A stretch of DNA of 16,410 nucleotides. Origin: an uncultured Clostridia bacterium (GTDB taxonomy: Bacteria > Bacillota > Clostridia > Oscillospirales > Acutalibacteraceae). The translations under genes were made by a program, and so were the position numbers. Every line of letters begins with the position of its first letter. Positions within the stretch are counted from its first letter, which is position 1. This document shows positions 1 to 7,185 of this stretch, one piece after another. The notes under the pieces were generated by a model, which did no database searches, had not been told where the DNA came from, and saw nothing but the letters and a program-made list of their open reading frames with translations. The stretch is from positions 1-16,410 of the forward strand of contig CAMHNT010000012.1 of assembly GCA_946186535.1 (NCBI GenBank). Direction: 5' to 3'.

Positions 1-240
1 ACAAAGACTTGTGCCGGTGCTCTGTGCCTGTGGCTGAGCAACATCATTCTTAAACAGTTGAATTGTAGTAGAAGTTCCTGCACTTGCATCAACCGATACC
101 ATATACACGCCGCACTTGTTCAACTCGACAGTTGATGTTCCGGATAACTCTGCCGTACACCCTTTTTTGACTGATACATTCTGAAACGGTATTGCCGAAT
201 CTGCTGTTACTGTTACGTTTATGCTGTATGCTTCAATCAT
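1..240 (-). CDS. Partial phage protein of unknown function, 3' end outside window
   Basis: The first 80 codons of a reading frame that runs off the left edge. It begins MIEAYSINVTVTADSAIPFQ and continues with alternating short beta-like stretches and two cysteines (about residues 28 and 43). The ATG at 240 has AAAGGA 7 bases upstream, a normal ribosome binding site. The pattern (polar, Thr/Val-rich, 'FQNVSVKKG', 'GVYMVSVDASA') suggests a beta-sandwich, and resembles small proteins I recall from gut Bacillota phages near the lysis genes; no function is known to me. It is the last gene seen in the transcription direction. A strong terminator hairpin lies just before its ribosome binding site, so its expression needs readthrough or an unseen start point. 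Head- or tail-decoration is a guess only. Confidence 0.75.
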   Translation of the reverse strand, partial: MIEAYSINVTVTADSAIPFQNVSVKKGCTAELSGTSTVELNKCGVYMVSVDASAGTSTTIQLFKNDVAQPQAQSTGTSLC

Positions 241-260
241 TTTATCATCCTTTCTAAAAT

Positions 261-288
261 AAAAAGGGCGACTGTTGTCGCCCTTTTT
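261..288 (-). terminator. Rho-independent terminator, perfect 12-bp stem, bidirectional
   Basis: AAAAAGGGCGAC, loop of four, GTCGCCCTTTTT: a perfect 12-bp inverted repeat with a GC-rich core. Read on the minus strand it ends in TTTTT followed by ATTTT; on the plus strand it ends TTTTTGTT, so it could act both ways. It follows the stop of the Gly/Cys-rich gene (ends 327) and would end the late operon, but another gene starts only 20 bases beyond it. Confidence 0.9.
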
Positions 289-326
289 GTTAGGCGTACT
301 AAATACGCTCGGTTCGTTTTCAACTA

Positions 327-1016
327 TTATACGTTACATCCACAACCGCACTGCATCGGAGGGAAGAAACCACCGTTATACGTCCACTGATTCGGATATC
401 TCAGCACGTTCGCAGTTGCGTTCTGGAGCTGAAGCTGTGAAATCTGCGCCTGCAGTCCTTCGATCTTATCCTGCGCAATCATATCTTTTACGCTCTGAAT
501 CTGCGCCGTAAAGTTTGCATTTGTAGCCGCATCTCTCATAGCTGCGTCATAGTTGTTGCGTGCAATTTGTGCATCGGTATTGGCCGCTGTAGCCTGCACA
601 AGCTGTTTGATATCGCAACAACATTCCTGCTGTTTGCCGGAAAGTGCCGTCAAAGCTGTTTCCACATTGCCAAATTCGCGGATAAGGCTTGCATTACCAT
701 CCTTAATAGCGTTGATTGCATTTGTAGCGTTTGCCGTGCTTGCCGCAATGGTCTGAGCAGTGCCGGAAGTTACTGCACTCATAATATCTCTTGTCTGTGC
801 TTGGAGGTTCTGCGTGTCAAATCCTCTCTGCATGTCAGCATTAAGGGCGTTTACTGCCTGATTGTTTCCTCCACCAAAACCTCCGAAGCCACCATTTGCA
901 AGGATAAGCAGTGCAAAAATCCACATAAACGCACCGCCATCACCCCAGCCACCGCCGAAGCCACCATTAGAGAGAGCCGCTACATCAGCAACACTCATGC
1001 CTGTGTTTTCTGTCAT
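327..1016 (-). CDS. Gly-rich, Cys-motif phage protein with one hydrophobic segment
   Basis: 229 residues, function unknown. In order: a short polar N-terminus; Gly-rich stretch (18-28, GGFGGGWGDGG); a hydrophobic segment (about 29-41, AFMWIFALLILAN) long enough to touch or cross a membrane; a second Gly-rich stretch (42-50); a long Ala/Asn/Gln-rich, probably helical or coiled-coil body with a CCC triplet at 132-134; and a C-terminal CGCGC pattern (223-227) two residues from the end. From memory, proteins with the order Gly-rich/hydrophobic/helical/CCC/terminal Cys cluster are common near the lysis genes of gut Bacillota phages, always as hypotheticals. AAAGGAGA 8 bases before the ATG supports the start. 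The six cysteines suggest metal binding or disulfide cross-linking; this is inference. It is followed by the hairpin terminator. Confidence 0.85.
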   Translation of the reverse strand: MTENTGMSVADVAALSNGGFGGGWGDGGAFMWIFALLILANGGFGGFGGGNNQAVNALNADMQRGFDTQNLQAQTRDIMSAVTSGTAQTIAASTANATNAINAIKDGNASLIREFGNVETALTALSGKQQECCCDIKQLVQATAANTDAQIARNNYDAAMRDAATNANFTAQIQSVKDMIAQDKIEGLQAQISQLQLQNATANVLRYPNQWTYNGGFFPPMQCGCGCNV

Positions 1017-1070
1017 TGTGTTTGTCTCCTTTGCTTTTTATTCATAACCGCCTGCGCACTGCGGGTATGT

Positions 1071-1316
1071 TCATTTCAACATCTGCAAAATATCATTTGG
1101 ATTTACGCCTTTTTCTTTTGCAAGTTTATAAAATGCCTCTTTTGCATTTCCACCATTAGCGTTTACATACTGCATAACATTTTGTAATTGTGGGTTCTGA
1201 GACATCATCTGTTGCAACATCATTTGCGGATTTCCTGCCGATTTTAACATCTGCATCATGCTTTTAATCGGTGTCACTCTGCTTTGATTTAGTGCGGCTA
1301 ACATTGGATTTATCAT
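1071..1316 (-). CDS. Small Met/Gln-rich phage protein
   Basis: 81 residues, function unknown. The centre is Met/Gln/Asn-rich (MLQQMMSQNPQLQNVMQYV, residues about 33-51) and the C-terminus, AFYKLAKEKGVNPNDILQML, looks like a short helical unit. The start is supported by a strong GGAGGG site about 8 bases upstream of the ATG at 1316, even though this makes the gene overlap the last 53 bases of the preceding gene in another frame. I recall similar short proteins from other Bacillota prophages in the same post-lysis position. No catalytic motif, signal peptide or membrane segment is visible. Confidence 0.8.
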   Translation of the reverse strand: MINPMLAALNQSRVTPIKSMMQMLKSAGNPQMMLQQMMSQNPQLQNVMQYVNANGGNAKEAFYKLAKEKGVNPNDILQMLK

Positions 1317-1653
1317 TTTTTACACCCTCCATTAACTGACTTATAAACTTTTCAACATTTTCAAGGCGTTTTTCAACATCTGAAATGTCAATAGGCGGCT
1401 TCTCTTCATGCACAACTATGTCATATGGTGTGCTTGTTACCTTGCCTACACCGTCAGATACGCACATCCAGACTATAGGCGCGGATGTATCCATAACAAG
1501 TATTGAGCTGTTTGGTGCAAGCTGAATTGTATCCACACTTGCTTTACCATTTACCTGAATGATCTGCTGCTGTGGTAGTACATTTAGTTGATGCATTTGT
1601 GGTTGCTGAGATTGGAAAATGTTATTATTATACGGATAATAAGGATTAAACAT
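1264..1653 (-). CDS. Conserved small phage protein ('VNGKASVD' type)
   Basis: 129 residues, function unknown. The N-terminus is Tyr/Asn/Gln-rich (MFNPYYPYNNNIF). A beta-rich core follows (about 33-80: VNGKASVDTIQLAPNSS, then DTSAPIVWMCVSDGVGK), then a charged, probably coiled-coil C-terminal tail (about 91-129). The core looks like a small conserved phage module I recall in many gut Bacillota phages without assigned role. The ATG directly abuts the TAA stop of the amidase (1654-1656); its ribosome binding site GGAGG lies inside the amidase 3' end, so translation is likely coupled to lysin production. Its own 3' end overlaps the next gene by 53 bases. Confidence 0.85.
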   Translation of the reverse strand: MFNPYYPYNNNIFQSQQPQMHQLNVLPQQQIIQVNGKASVDTIQLAPNSSILVMDTSAPIVWMCVSDGVGKVTSTPYDIVVHEEKPPIDISDVEKRLENVEKFISQLMEGVKNDKSNVSRTKSKQSDTD

Positions 1654-2352
1654 TTACTTCTTTGCCTCCACAAGGAATGCATTCTGGAAGCCCTTATCCT
1701 TGACGGTCTGAAGGAAGTGTTCGGCAAGCGTCTTATCACTGAAGGCACCCACCTGAACACGGTAGATGGTGCCTGATTTGGCGGATGCTGCCGTTGCAGT
1801 CGTGGCAGGCGGAATATACTTCACGCCATAACCTTCACAGACACCCTTACAGATGGCCTCACCGACAGTCTGAACGTTCTCCGTCAGCCACTTGGCAATA
1901 GGCGGATTGTCGTGAAAATCAACCTCTACATATACAGCTACAGCATTTGTGGAATTCAGCTCTGCAAGCCCCGGATTTGCCCTCACACCATAATCAGTCT
2001 TCCCCGGCGTTACATCCTGCACGGATTTATAAATCGGGTTTGCAATCCTTATATTCGCTGTCCCCTCATTATATACAAATACCACTGTACCGCCAGCAGT
2101 GCCTGTGCCGTCATTGGTGCAGGCGTTGGTGTGGATAGGGATATGCAGATTAGCTCCCCACGAATTTGATTCTGCAATTGAAACAGACATTTTCTGCCCT
2201 TCCGGTGCCTTTTTTACCTCAAATCCGCACCGCTCCAAAGCCGCTTTTGCCGCATTGGCAAACTTATTACACTGCTCCATTTCGCTCACATTTCCAACAG
2301 CGTACATATTGCCGTCCTGATTGGATGGGCTGAGATAGATTTTTTTACTCAT
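1654..2352 (-). CDS. Endolysin: N-acetylmuramoyl-L-alanine amidase (Amidase_3) with SPOR domain
   Basis: 232 residues. Residues 1-175 are an Amidase_3 domain, the zinc-dependent fold that cleaves the amide bond between MurNAc and L-Ala in peptidoglycan. Visible motifs: E24 (probable zinc ligand), HIPIHTNA at 70-77 with H74 as ligand, and VEVDFHDN at 142-149 with catalytic E143. The first zinc ligand, normally a His in a GHG-like motif, is replaced by SPSNQ (8-12). A Thr/Ala-rich linker (182-193) leads to a SPOR domain (about 195-230, YRVQVGAFSD), a fold that binds peptidoglycan glycan strands. The start at 2352 is preferred over the in-frame ATG at 2385: it has AGGA about 10 bases upstream and overlaps the holin stop in ATGAGTAA. 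There is no signal peptide, so release should depend on the adjacent holin. Confidence 0.93.
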   Translation of the reverse strand: MSKKIYLSPSNQDGNMYAVGNVSEMEQCNKFANAAKAALERCGFEVKKAPEGQKMSVSIAESNSWGANLHIPIHTNACTNDGTGTAGGTVVFVYNEGTANIRIANPIYKSVQDVTPGKTDYGVRANPGLAELNSTNAVAVYVEVDFHDNPPIAKWLTENVQTVGEAICKGVCEGYGVKYIPPATTATAASAKSGTIYRVQVGAFSDKTLAEHFLQTVKDKGFQNAFLVEAKK

Positions 2353-2815
2353 TTTTATCATCCTCGCTTTCACTTTTGCCGACATTTTCAGTCGTGATTT
2401 TCAGCTTTTTAACTATCGACAGCAGAAACTTCGGCAGCGGTACGCCTATTTTTTTCAAGTTTTCAAGGATGCTGATAAGCTCGTTGACAATAAGCCAGAT
2501 TGTCACTGACAGCCCGAAAAAAGTATATACACTAAGCGACACGTTCATCTCTTGCAAACAGCTATAGATAACCCAGTCAACTATGATGCCTACACACACG
2601 GCAATCAGATAGTGCAGCTTCTTGATAACCCCCGAAATTCCTTTTTTGCTTGACAAATTCTCATTCTTCCATGCCGCCGCCATGCCGGTGATATAGTCCA
2701 TAATCATGACAAAACACAGCATTACAATGGGTACTGTTATCATTCCCATATACGACAGTGCCAAAGAACCGAGAACCGAAAAAGCGCCCTGTATCGTTTT
2801 TCCTTCGCTCTGCAT
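2345..2815 (-). CDS. Phage holin, class-4 (Phage_holin_4) family
   Basis: 156 residues with three hydrophobic segments (about 14-45, 67-87 and 96-116) and a highly charged C-terminal tail (SESEDDKNE). The DYITGMAAAWKNENLSSKKG stretch (40-59) followed by a Lys/His turn before the second segment is the hallmark of the toxin-secretion/phage-lysis holin family (Phage_holin_4). The holin makes membrane lesions that let the endolysin reach the cell wall. GGAGGTG 7 bases before the ATG gives a strong start. It overlaps the amidase start by 8 bases, so holin and endolysin form a translationally coupled lysis cassette. The length is typical for the family. Confidence 0.92.
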   Translation of the reverse strand: MQSEGKTIQGAFSVLGSLALSYMGMITVPIVMLCFVMIMDYITGMAAAWKNENLSSKKGISGVIKKLHYLIAVCVGIIVDWVIYSCLQEMNVSLSVYTFFGLSVTIWLIVNELISILENLKKIGVPLPKFLLSIVKKLKITTENVGKSESEDDKNE

Positions 2816-2818
2816 CTG

Positions 2819-3541
2819 TCACACCTCCATGATGGTGTACTGATCTAAGACGTAATATCTCTGACCGTCAAGGCTGATAGTCGTCCTCGGGACGGTCACC
2901 GTCACATCTCGCATTTTCGATAACGAAAAAGCTCTGTTTGTCGAGTTTGCGAATAAGAACGTTTTACTCTCTGAATATTCAAGCAATGACGTATCCTGTG
3001 AGTTATAGGCATACGGCAGTCTATCGACTTTCTGAGCGGAAGAGTTGTCCGACATAACAAACATTTTTTGAATTCCATAGGTTCCAGATGTCGACATCAC
3101 TGCTGTTCCGCTGATTGATCCGTTATTGACGACGACAAATTGCAGGTTAGGAGTCTGTATAGTGGTGTTATGCGGCGCAATCTCAAAGGATATAGCCTGA
3201 CTGTTTCCGGCGATTCTGAAAGAGTACGCTCTCGTTGTATAAGTGCTTCTGTCTACAGACGACGATGTAAAACTTATCGTACCGTATGTTGATGTATTAG
3301 TTGTGCTGCGGACAGTATAGCTGTATACAGCACCAGAGCTGCTTCGTGTAAATGTTATCGTGTCCCATCCAGCAAAACTGAAAGAAAAAGTCGGTGTCGC
3401 CGAAGCGTCAGCGAACTGCTCCTCTATATCGTCAGTTAAACAAGTGATTCTGCTGTCTGCTGACGTGATTTCCTCTATCAGCTTTTGAACAAACTGCAAT
3501 TCTGTGCCATAGATAGACACCGTCTTGTTATAGTAACTCAT
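2819..3541 (-). CDS. Ser/Thr-rich structural protein, probable tail-tip or baseplate component
   Basis: 240 residues, not recognised as a named family. An N-terminal part (1-50: MSYYNKTVSIYGTELQFVQK then acidic DDIEEQF) looks helical. Residues 50-170 are very rich in Ser, Thr and aromatic residues (TFSFSFAGWDTITFTRSSSG, YGTISFTSSS), a pattern of beta-strands seen in phage surface proteins. The end is YYVLDQYTIMEV. The start at 3541 is preferred over 3571: AAGGAG lies 8 bases upstream of it, and it clears the previous gene. It is the last gene before the holin, a place where Bacillota siphoviruses often carry receptor-binding or baseplate accessory proteins, so a host-binding role is plausible but not shown by any motif. 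Confidence 0.8.
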   Translation of the reverse strand: MSYYNKTVSIYGTELQFVQKLIEEITSADSRITCLTDDIEEQFADASATPTFSFSFAGWDTITFTRSSSGAVYSYTVRSTTNTSTYGTISFTSSSVDRSTYTTRAYSFRIAGNSQAISFEIAPHNTTIQTPNLQFVVVNNGSISGTAVMSTSGTYGIQKMFVMSDNSSAQKVDRLPYAYNSQDTSLLEYSESKTFLFANSTNRAFSLSKMRDVTVTVPRTTISLDGQRYYVLDQYTIMEV

Positions 3542-3545
3542 TTTA

Positions 3546-3731
3546 TCACTCTCCTTCCTGTGCTGTTGCAACGTGCGTTGTCATAGTAACTACATCTGTG
3601 TCGCCGATATGTGACAGAATGATTCTTTCCCCGACAGTGTGCGGCGGCGGTACAATTGGCTCGTTGGACAGCTCTACCGTGAAGTCGTAAACGGTAGATA
3701 ATTCCGCTGTAATTGTGTCTGTCATGTCCAC
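3546..3731 (-). CDS. Small hypothetical protein in tail-tip region
   Basis: 61 residues, mildly acidic, no recognised motif (GERIILSHIGDTDVVTMTTH in the second half). It fills the space between two better-supported genes in the proper strand and has AAGGAG upstream. The start is ambiguous. A GTG at 3731 sits 6 bases from AAGGAG. An ATG at 3725 forms an ATGA overlap with the preceding gene's stop but is 12 bases away. Either differs by only two residues. It probably belongs to the baseplate/fibre group by position only; it is too short and featureless to say more. Confidence 0.65.
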   Translation of the reverse strand: MDMTDTITAELSTVYDFTVELSNEPIVPPPHTVGERIILSHIGDTDVVTMTTHVATAQEGE

Positions 3732-4060
3732 GCACCACTCCTTGTCACGGATTCTATGATAACGCAGTCGTCTGATGCCACAAGCGTTTCAAGTTCTCCT
3801 GTTGTACGCCGTAAAGCAATGTCGAACTTATAGTATCCTGTGCTGATGTTCGTTTCTGCGCTTGTCAACGTCAAGATATAGTAGTCGTCCTGCCTATCGG
3901 TAGTTGTCAGCACTTTTGACAGCACATATGTATCTGCAACGGCGGTGTTCTTTTTTATCGCAAAGATGATTTTTTCACCAGACGTTACATAGTACGGATT
4001 CCCACCGTTTTTAATTGCTATTTTGATTTTCCTGTGCCTGTTTTGGTAAAGTTTCAGCAC
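3722..4060 (-). CDS. Small beta-rich protein, probable baseplate/fibre N-terminal-like (BppU-like) module
   Basis: About 112 residues. The core (about 17-105) has the pattern NGG-x-PY-x-V-x-SGEKIIFAIKK, then a Thr-rich middle (LSKVLTTTDRQDDYYILTLT), then STGYYKFDIALRRTTGELET. This matches the style of Ig-like modules seen at the N-terminus of BppU-type upper baseplate proteins and related Bacillota phage proteins; here the module stands alone without a fibre. Start choice: in-frame GTG codons lie at 4069 and 4060. GAGGTGA at 4072-4066 is well placed only for 4060 and overlaps the 4069 codon, so 4060 is chosen. The gene overlaps the preceding small gene by about 50 bases. Family assignment is by resemblance and is moderate to weak. 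Confidence 0.65.
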   Translation of the reverse strand: MLKLYQNRHRKIKIAIKNGGNPYYVTSGEKIIFAIKKNTAVADTYVLSKVLTTTDRQDDYYILTLTSAETNISTGYYKFDIALRRTTGELETLVASDDCVIIESVTRSGAWT

Positions 4061-4187
4061 CTTCCTCACCTCTCATGGTTTGGAGTTTCTGAACGAGTTG
4101 CACGAAAGTAACGGCTTCACCGCCGGTAAGCTGTACCCGTTCAAGAAATACCAGTAAATTGTGTATGTCTTTGTTACTCAAACTCAT
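4011..4187 (-). CDS. Small phage protein downstream of tail-tip gene
   Basis: 58 residues: SNKDIHNLLVFLERVQLTG near the N-terminus, then EAVTFVQLVQKLQTM, then a polar Gln/Asn tail. The first 40 residues look like two amphipathic helices. The ATG at 4187 overlaps the TGA stop of the tail-tip gene (ATGA), the usual coupled arrangement in this operon. An in-frame ATG at 4205 would overlap more and has no better ribosome binding site. I recall similar short helical proteins in this position in other gut Bacillota phages, with no known role. Its 3' end overlaps the next gene. Confidence 0.7.
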   Translation of the reverse strand: MSLSNKDIHNLLVFLERVQLTGGEAVTFVQLVQKLQTMRGEEGAETLPKQAQENQNSN

Positions 4188-6433
4188 GTCGCCTGATACC
4201 CCCATACGTAATAACTCACGCCGCCTATCGTCTGCAAGATTCGCTGCAACGGATGCCCGTTTAGCTCCGAAACGGATGATATTTTTGTTGCTTCCAGATT
4301 TGAGATTTCACCGTAATCTGTTATGATTTTGGATTTAATAGTTGTCGTTCCGCTTTGCGCATCAACAACTTTGATGTTTGTCAGCGCCCCGATATCGTTA
4401 GTACCTGCCGCAGAATCAAAAAGAGTAATGCCGAAAGCGTCAAGCTCCAGCCGTCCCGAATCCGTCAGCCATGAATCGTTCGACAAATTAAGCGTGATTC
4501 TGCCATTTGACAAGTCAAATTTAGTGTGACTACTCGTTGACGATATTGTTCCAGTGGTAATCAAATTGGCATTTAGTGAGCCTGCGGTTATCAGACTTGC
4601 ATTGATAGCGCCGCTGCTGATGTACGTCCCATTGATGTACAAGTCACCGCCGGACATAAAGATCCCTTGTAATGCACCGTTGTTTGTCAACGCATTAAAG
4701 ACGTTTTGCTGTGTCAGGCTTCCAGAAGCCGCAGACGATGCCGCAGAATTGACGTAATTTGACAGCGTTTGATTGCTTGCAGACGTTCCAACCTTCGTGC
4801 TTGCCGACAGCCTGAATTCGCCTGTATCTAAATTCCAATAGTTTGTACTGTTTGCGTCTTGCAATATGCCTGCCGTAATTCGCCCTGCGTTTAAGTTGCC
4901 AGTAGTGATACATGACGCATTGATGGACAAAGAACTGTTTTCATAGCTGATAGCCGTAGTTGTGCCGTCTGATAGTTTGAATTCGCCCGTGTTCATGTTC
5001 CAGTAGTTTTTATGGGCTTCATCTTCGATGATGCCGGTTTTTATCAACCCAGCATTCAGCGTGCCTGTCGTGATGTAATCTGCGACAATAGCACCGTCCA
5101 TAGTGACAGCAATGCCATACTGCCCGTTATAGCCTGTTGAACTGTAACCCAATCCGCCGAGATTCCAACGCCATAGCTTGGTGGCAGTTTGAATATCGTC
5201 TGTATTCATGATAAGGATTTCGTATGGGTGTCCGTCTGCTGTGGTATTCATAACAACATATCCGCCGTCTTGCCCGGTTATCAGCCTTGTTGCGTTCTCG
5301 ATAGCCTTTTGCATGGCAGATTTGTTACGGGCAACTTCTTTCTCGATTTGCTCAACACTTTCTTTCAAAGTCATGCCGAAATTGCTTTTTGCTTTGCCAA
5401 GTTCGATTTTCTCATACTTCTCCGTCAAAGAGTTGTATACGGTTTTGATAACCTTCGCCTTGACGGATACGCCAAGTTTCGCATACCGTACTGTCACCGT
5501 ATCGCACAAGCCAACACGCTGTAAAAGTGTTATATCTTTGTATTCGGGTGTCTGCCATAGCTGCACAAAAGATATCTCTATGTTCTGCTTTACGTCTGAG
5601 ATGTGATTGTTCGTGATGTACGCATTGGCAAGGTTTCTCAGCTTAGTTTCCGTGATTTCTTCGTCAGGAAGATTGAATTTCTCTGTCAAATCAAGTGAAA
5701 GAACTCTCGGCTCACCAAAGTTTGTATTGCCTGCTTCGATAACCTTCTCCGTCAGCGTGTACAAGCCGTCCCTTTCTTCGTCTATCGCATAAGGATACAC
5801 CGCCGTGTAGGCACTTGAAATGTTGACATCGGACGTTATATCCGTCAGATTCTTACCATACAAGATAGTAACGCCGGTGTCCTGCCCTCTTGCTGCATGA
5901 AGTTTGATATTAAAGTTGTCAAATTCATACTCGCCGCCAAAAAGGTCAAGAACGGAACCTTCCGAACCACCTAAGCACATTCTCGCCGGTTTAGGCTTGT
6001 CGACTTTCAAATCGTGTGTTTCGCTGAATGACAGCGTACTTTGTGCTGTAAAGCTATGCTGATAGTAGCAGTGATTAAGAATCCCCTGCAAGGCCGTCAA
6101 AGCTGTTGCGTCTGATAGTGTAAAAGGGTCAACAACATTGACGTTTAGATCATAAGAGATGTGTTGGCAGTAAAAATTGACAATCCCGTTGATGGGTTTA
6201 CTTGCACGGTAAATTCTGAAAAGCTGTGAGTCAGACATTTCATTAGGCTTTGCCTTGATAATCATGTCAGGCTCAATCTCTGAGTAGTGCCGTCCGTCCA
6301 TAGGGTAGGAGAATTCACACTCGTACACGCCGTTTCGTTCTTCCGTGACAACGCACCGTGTGCAGTCAGAAAGAAACCCAACTCCGCCGCCTGAAAAGTC
6401 TGTTTCGTTTGAATTATAAAGAATCGGTATCAT
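4184..6433 (-). CDS. Tail-tip protein: prophage tail endopeptidase-like N-terminus with repeated fibre C-terminus
   Basis: 749 residues. Residues 1 to about 350 match the tail-associated (Tal/gp44-like, 'prophage tail endopeptidase', phage minor structural protein N-terminal) fold that forms the tip below the distal tail protein; examples are NGVYECEFSYPMDG and FYCQHISYDL. A short coiled coil follows (about 355-385, LKESVEQIEKEVARNKSAMQ). The C-terminal half is fibre-like, with repeats at about 454-490 and 509-545 (TGxLNAGxIxxGI, then NYWNxxTGEFxLS) and a degenerate third at about 605-648. Start: the ATG at 6433 overlaps the previous stop (ATGA) and has GAGGTG upstream; a GTG at 6445 would sit inside that site. 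No peptidase catalytic set is evident, so enzymatic activity is unproven. It probably contacts the cell surface during adsorption. Confidence 0.9.
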   Translation of the reverse strand: MIPILYNSNETDFSGGGVGFLSDCTRCVVTEERNGVYECEFSYPMDGRHYSEIEPDMIIKAKPNEMSDSQLFRIYRASKPINGIVNFYCQHISYDLNVNVVDPFTLSDATALTALQGILNHCYYQHSFTAQSTLSFSETHDLKVDKPKPARMCLGGSEGSVLDLFGGEYEFDNFNIKLHAARGQDTGVTILYGKNLTDITSDVNISSAYTAVYPYAIDEERDGLYTLTEKVIEAGNTNFGEPRVLSLDLTEKFNLPDEEITETKLRNLANAYITNNHISDVKQNIEISFVQLWQTPEYKDITLLQRVGLCDTVTVRYAKLGVSVKAKVIKTVYNSLTEKYEKIELGKAKSNFGMTLKESVEQIEKEVARNKSAMQKAIENATRLITGQDGGYVVMNTTADGHPYEILIMNTDDIQTATKLWRWNLGGLGYSSTGYNGQYGIAVTMDGAIVADYITTGTLNAGLIKTGIIEDEAHKNYWNMNTGEFKLSDGTTTAISYENSSLSINASCITTGNLNAGRITAGILQDANSTNYWNLDTGEFRLSASTKVGTSASNQTLSNYVNSAASSAASGSLTQQNVFNALTNNGALQGIFMSGGDLYINGTYISSGAINASLITAGSLNANLITTGTISSTSSHTKFDLSNGRITLNLSNDSWLTDSGRLELDAFGITLFDSAAGTNDIGALTNIKVVDAQSGTTTIKSKIITDYGEISNLEATKISSVSELNGHPLQRILQTIGGVSYYVWGYQAT
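4490..5074 (-). repeat. Protein-level repeats in tail-tip fibre region
   Basis: Two clear copies and one degenerate copy of a unit of about 37 residues encode TTGxLNAGxIxxGI followed by NYWNxxTGEF(K/R)LS. A run of related shorter units follows (SGAINASLITAG, SLNANLITTG). Such units usually build triple-stranded beta-helix fibre shafts; copy number can vary between related phages. Confidence 0.8.
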
Positions 6434-7185
6434 AAAGAGCGCCACCTCGGATATATCACGATTTTTGAAACATTCTGAATTGGAGCTATCAAGTTGTTGC
6501 CAACAGCCAAAACGGGGAAAGTGTCATTTTTATAGTTGTTGTTCATTGGTGTTGTTCCCTTATAGACTTCCATTAGTTCACTGTCAATGTCAACGTAACC
6601 GTTTATATTGTCAACTCGATAAGCTTTATTGCCTACAGCAAAATAATGGTGCGTTTCAGTGCTTGCATCGTATGTCAGTGCTGTATATATCCGCATCAAT
6701 GGCAAGCTCTCAGCCGTCTCGTAATTGACGATAGTGCCTTGATTTGTCAACTCCACAGGCTCACTGTGTATTCTGTATTTATACGGTTTGAACGACAAAG
6801 AAAGCGACAGATCAGCAACGTCATAGCGTTTCTGCGTGACTTTGATGCCAGATTTTATGCAGCCTAAACGGTAATAGTCGGGGTCATAAGTGTCGGTATA
6901 CTCGTAGTAATTTGGCTCAACCATCAGCCAATCGACTATCTTTCTGTACGCTTCGGCAAAGTCATGATTGCCCCACTCTGGTGCTATCTGCTTGACAAAT
7001 AGCCGCAGTCCTAAGGTAACATCAAGGTTACTATAACCGCCGTTGTCTATAATGATATCACCGTTGCGCCCGGGAACGGCTTGAAATGACATATCCCGTG
7101 AAGGTTTATCATAGGATTGCTTTTTTGTTATATACAAGCCAAATTCACGGCTATCACGTCCGTTAAAGGTAAAACTATGTAACAT
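6430..7185 (-). CDS. Distal tail protein (Dit-like, Sipho_tail family)
   Basis: 251 residues, the size of a Dit protein without large insertions. The N-terminus HSFTFNGRDSREFGLYITKK and the following VPGRNGDIIIDNGGYSNLD are typical of the phage tail component N-terminal domain (SPP1 gp19.1/Dit type). This part forms the hexameric ring joining the tail tube to the tip, and the C-terminal half (about 140-251) is the galectin-like or outer domain. Its place between the tape measure and tail-tip genes agrees. Start: the ATG at 7185 overlaps the tape measure stop in TGATG; a GTG at 7191 lies too close to the GGGGG site. No carbohydrate-binding insertion is evident, so host recognition probably lies in the neighbouring genes. 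Confidence 0.9.
   Translation of the reverse strand: MLHSFTFNGRDSREFGLYITKKQSYDKPSRDMSFQAVPGRNGDIIIDNGGYSNLDVTLGLRLFVKQIAPEWGNHDFAEAYRKIVDWLMVEPNYYEYTDTYDPDYYRLGCIKSGIKVTQKRYDVADLSLSLSFKPYKYRIHSEPVELTNQGTIVNYETAESLPLMRIYTALTYDASTETHHYFAVGNKAYRVDNINGYVDIDSELMEVYKGTTPMNNNYKNDTFPVLAVGNNLIAPIQNVSKIVIYPRWRSL

Noticed and set aside
567..1187. 206-codon open frame on the plus strand
   Set aside because: It is antisense to the Gly/Cys-rich gene and runs into its neighbour; the sequence is Cys/Ile/Ser-rich with no family resemblance and no ribosome binding site was found.
3538..3738. 66-codon minus-strand frame overlapping the 61-residue gene
   Set aside because: Very rich in Arg, His and Tyr, as expected of an out-of-frame shadow; the other frame has balanced composition and a coupled start.
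5189..5606. Two plus-strand open frames of 111 and 132 codons
   Set aside because: Both are mirror frames of the tail-tip gene, whose minus-strand frame is clearly the real one.
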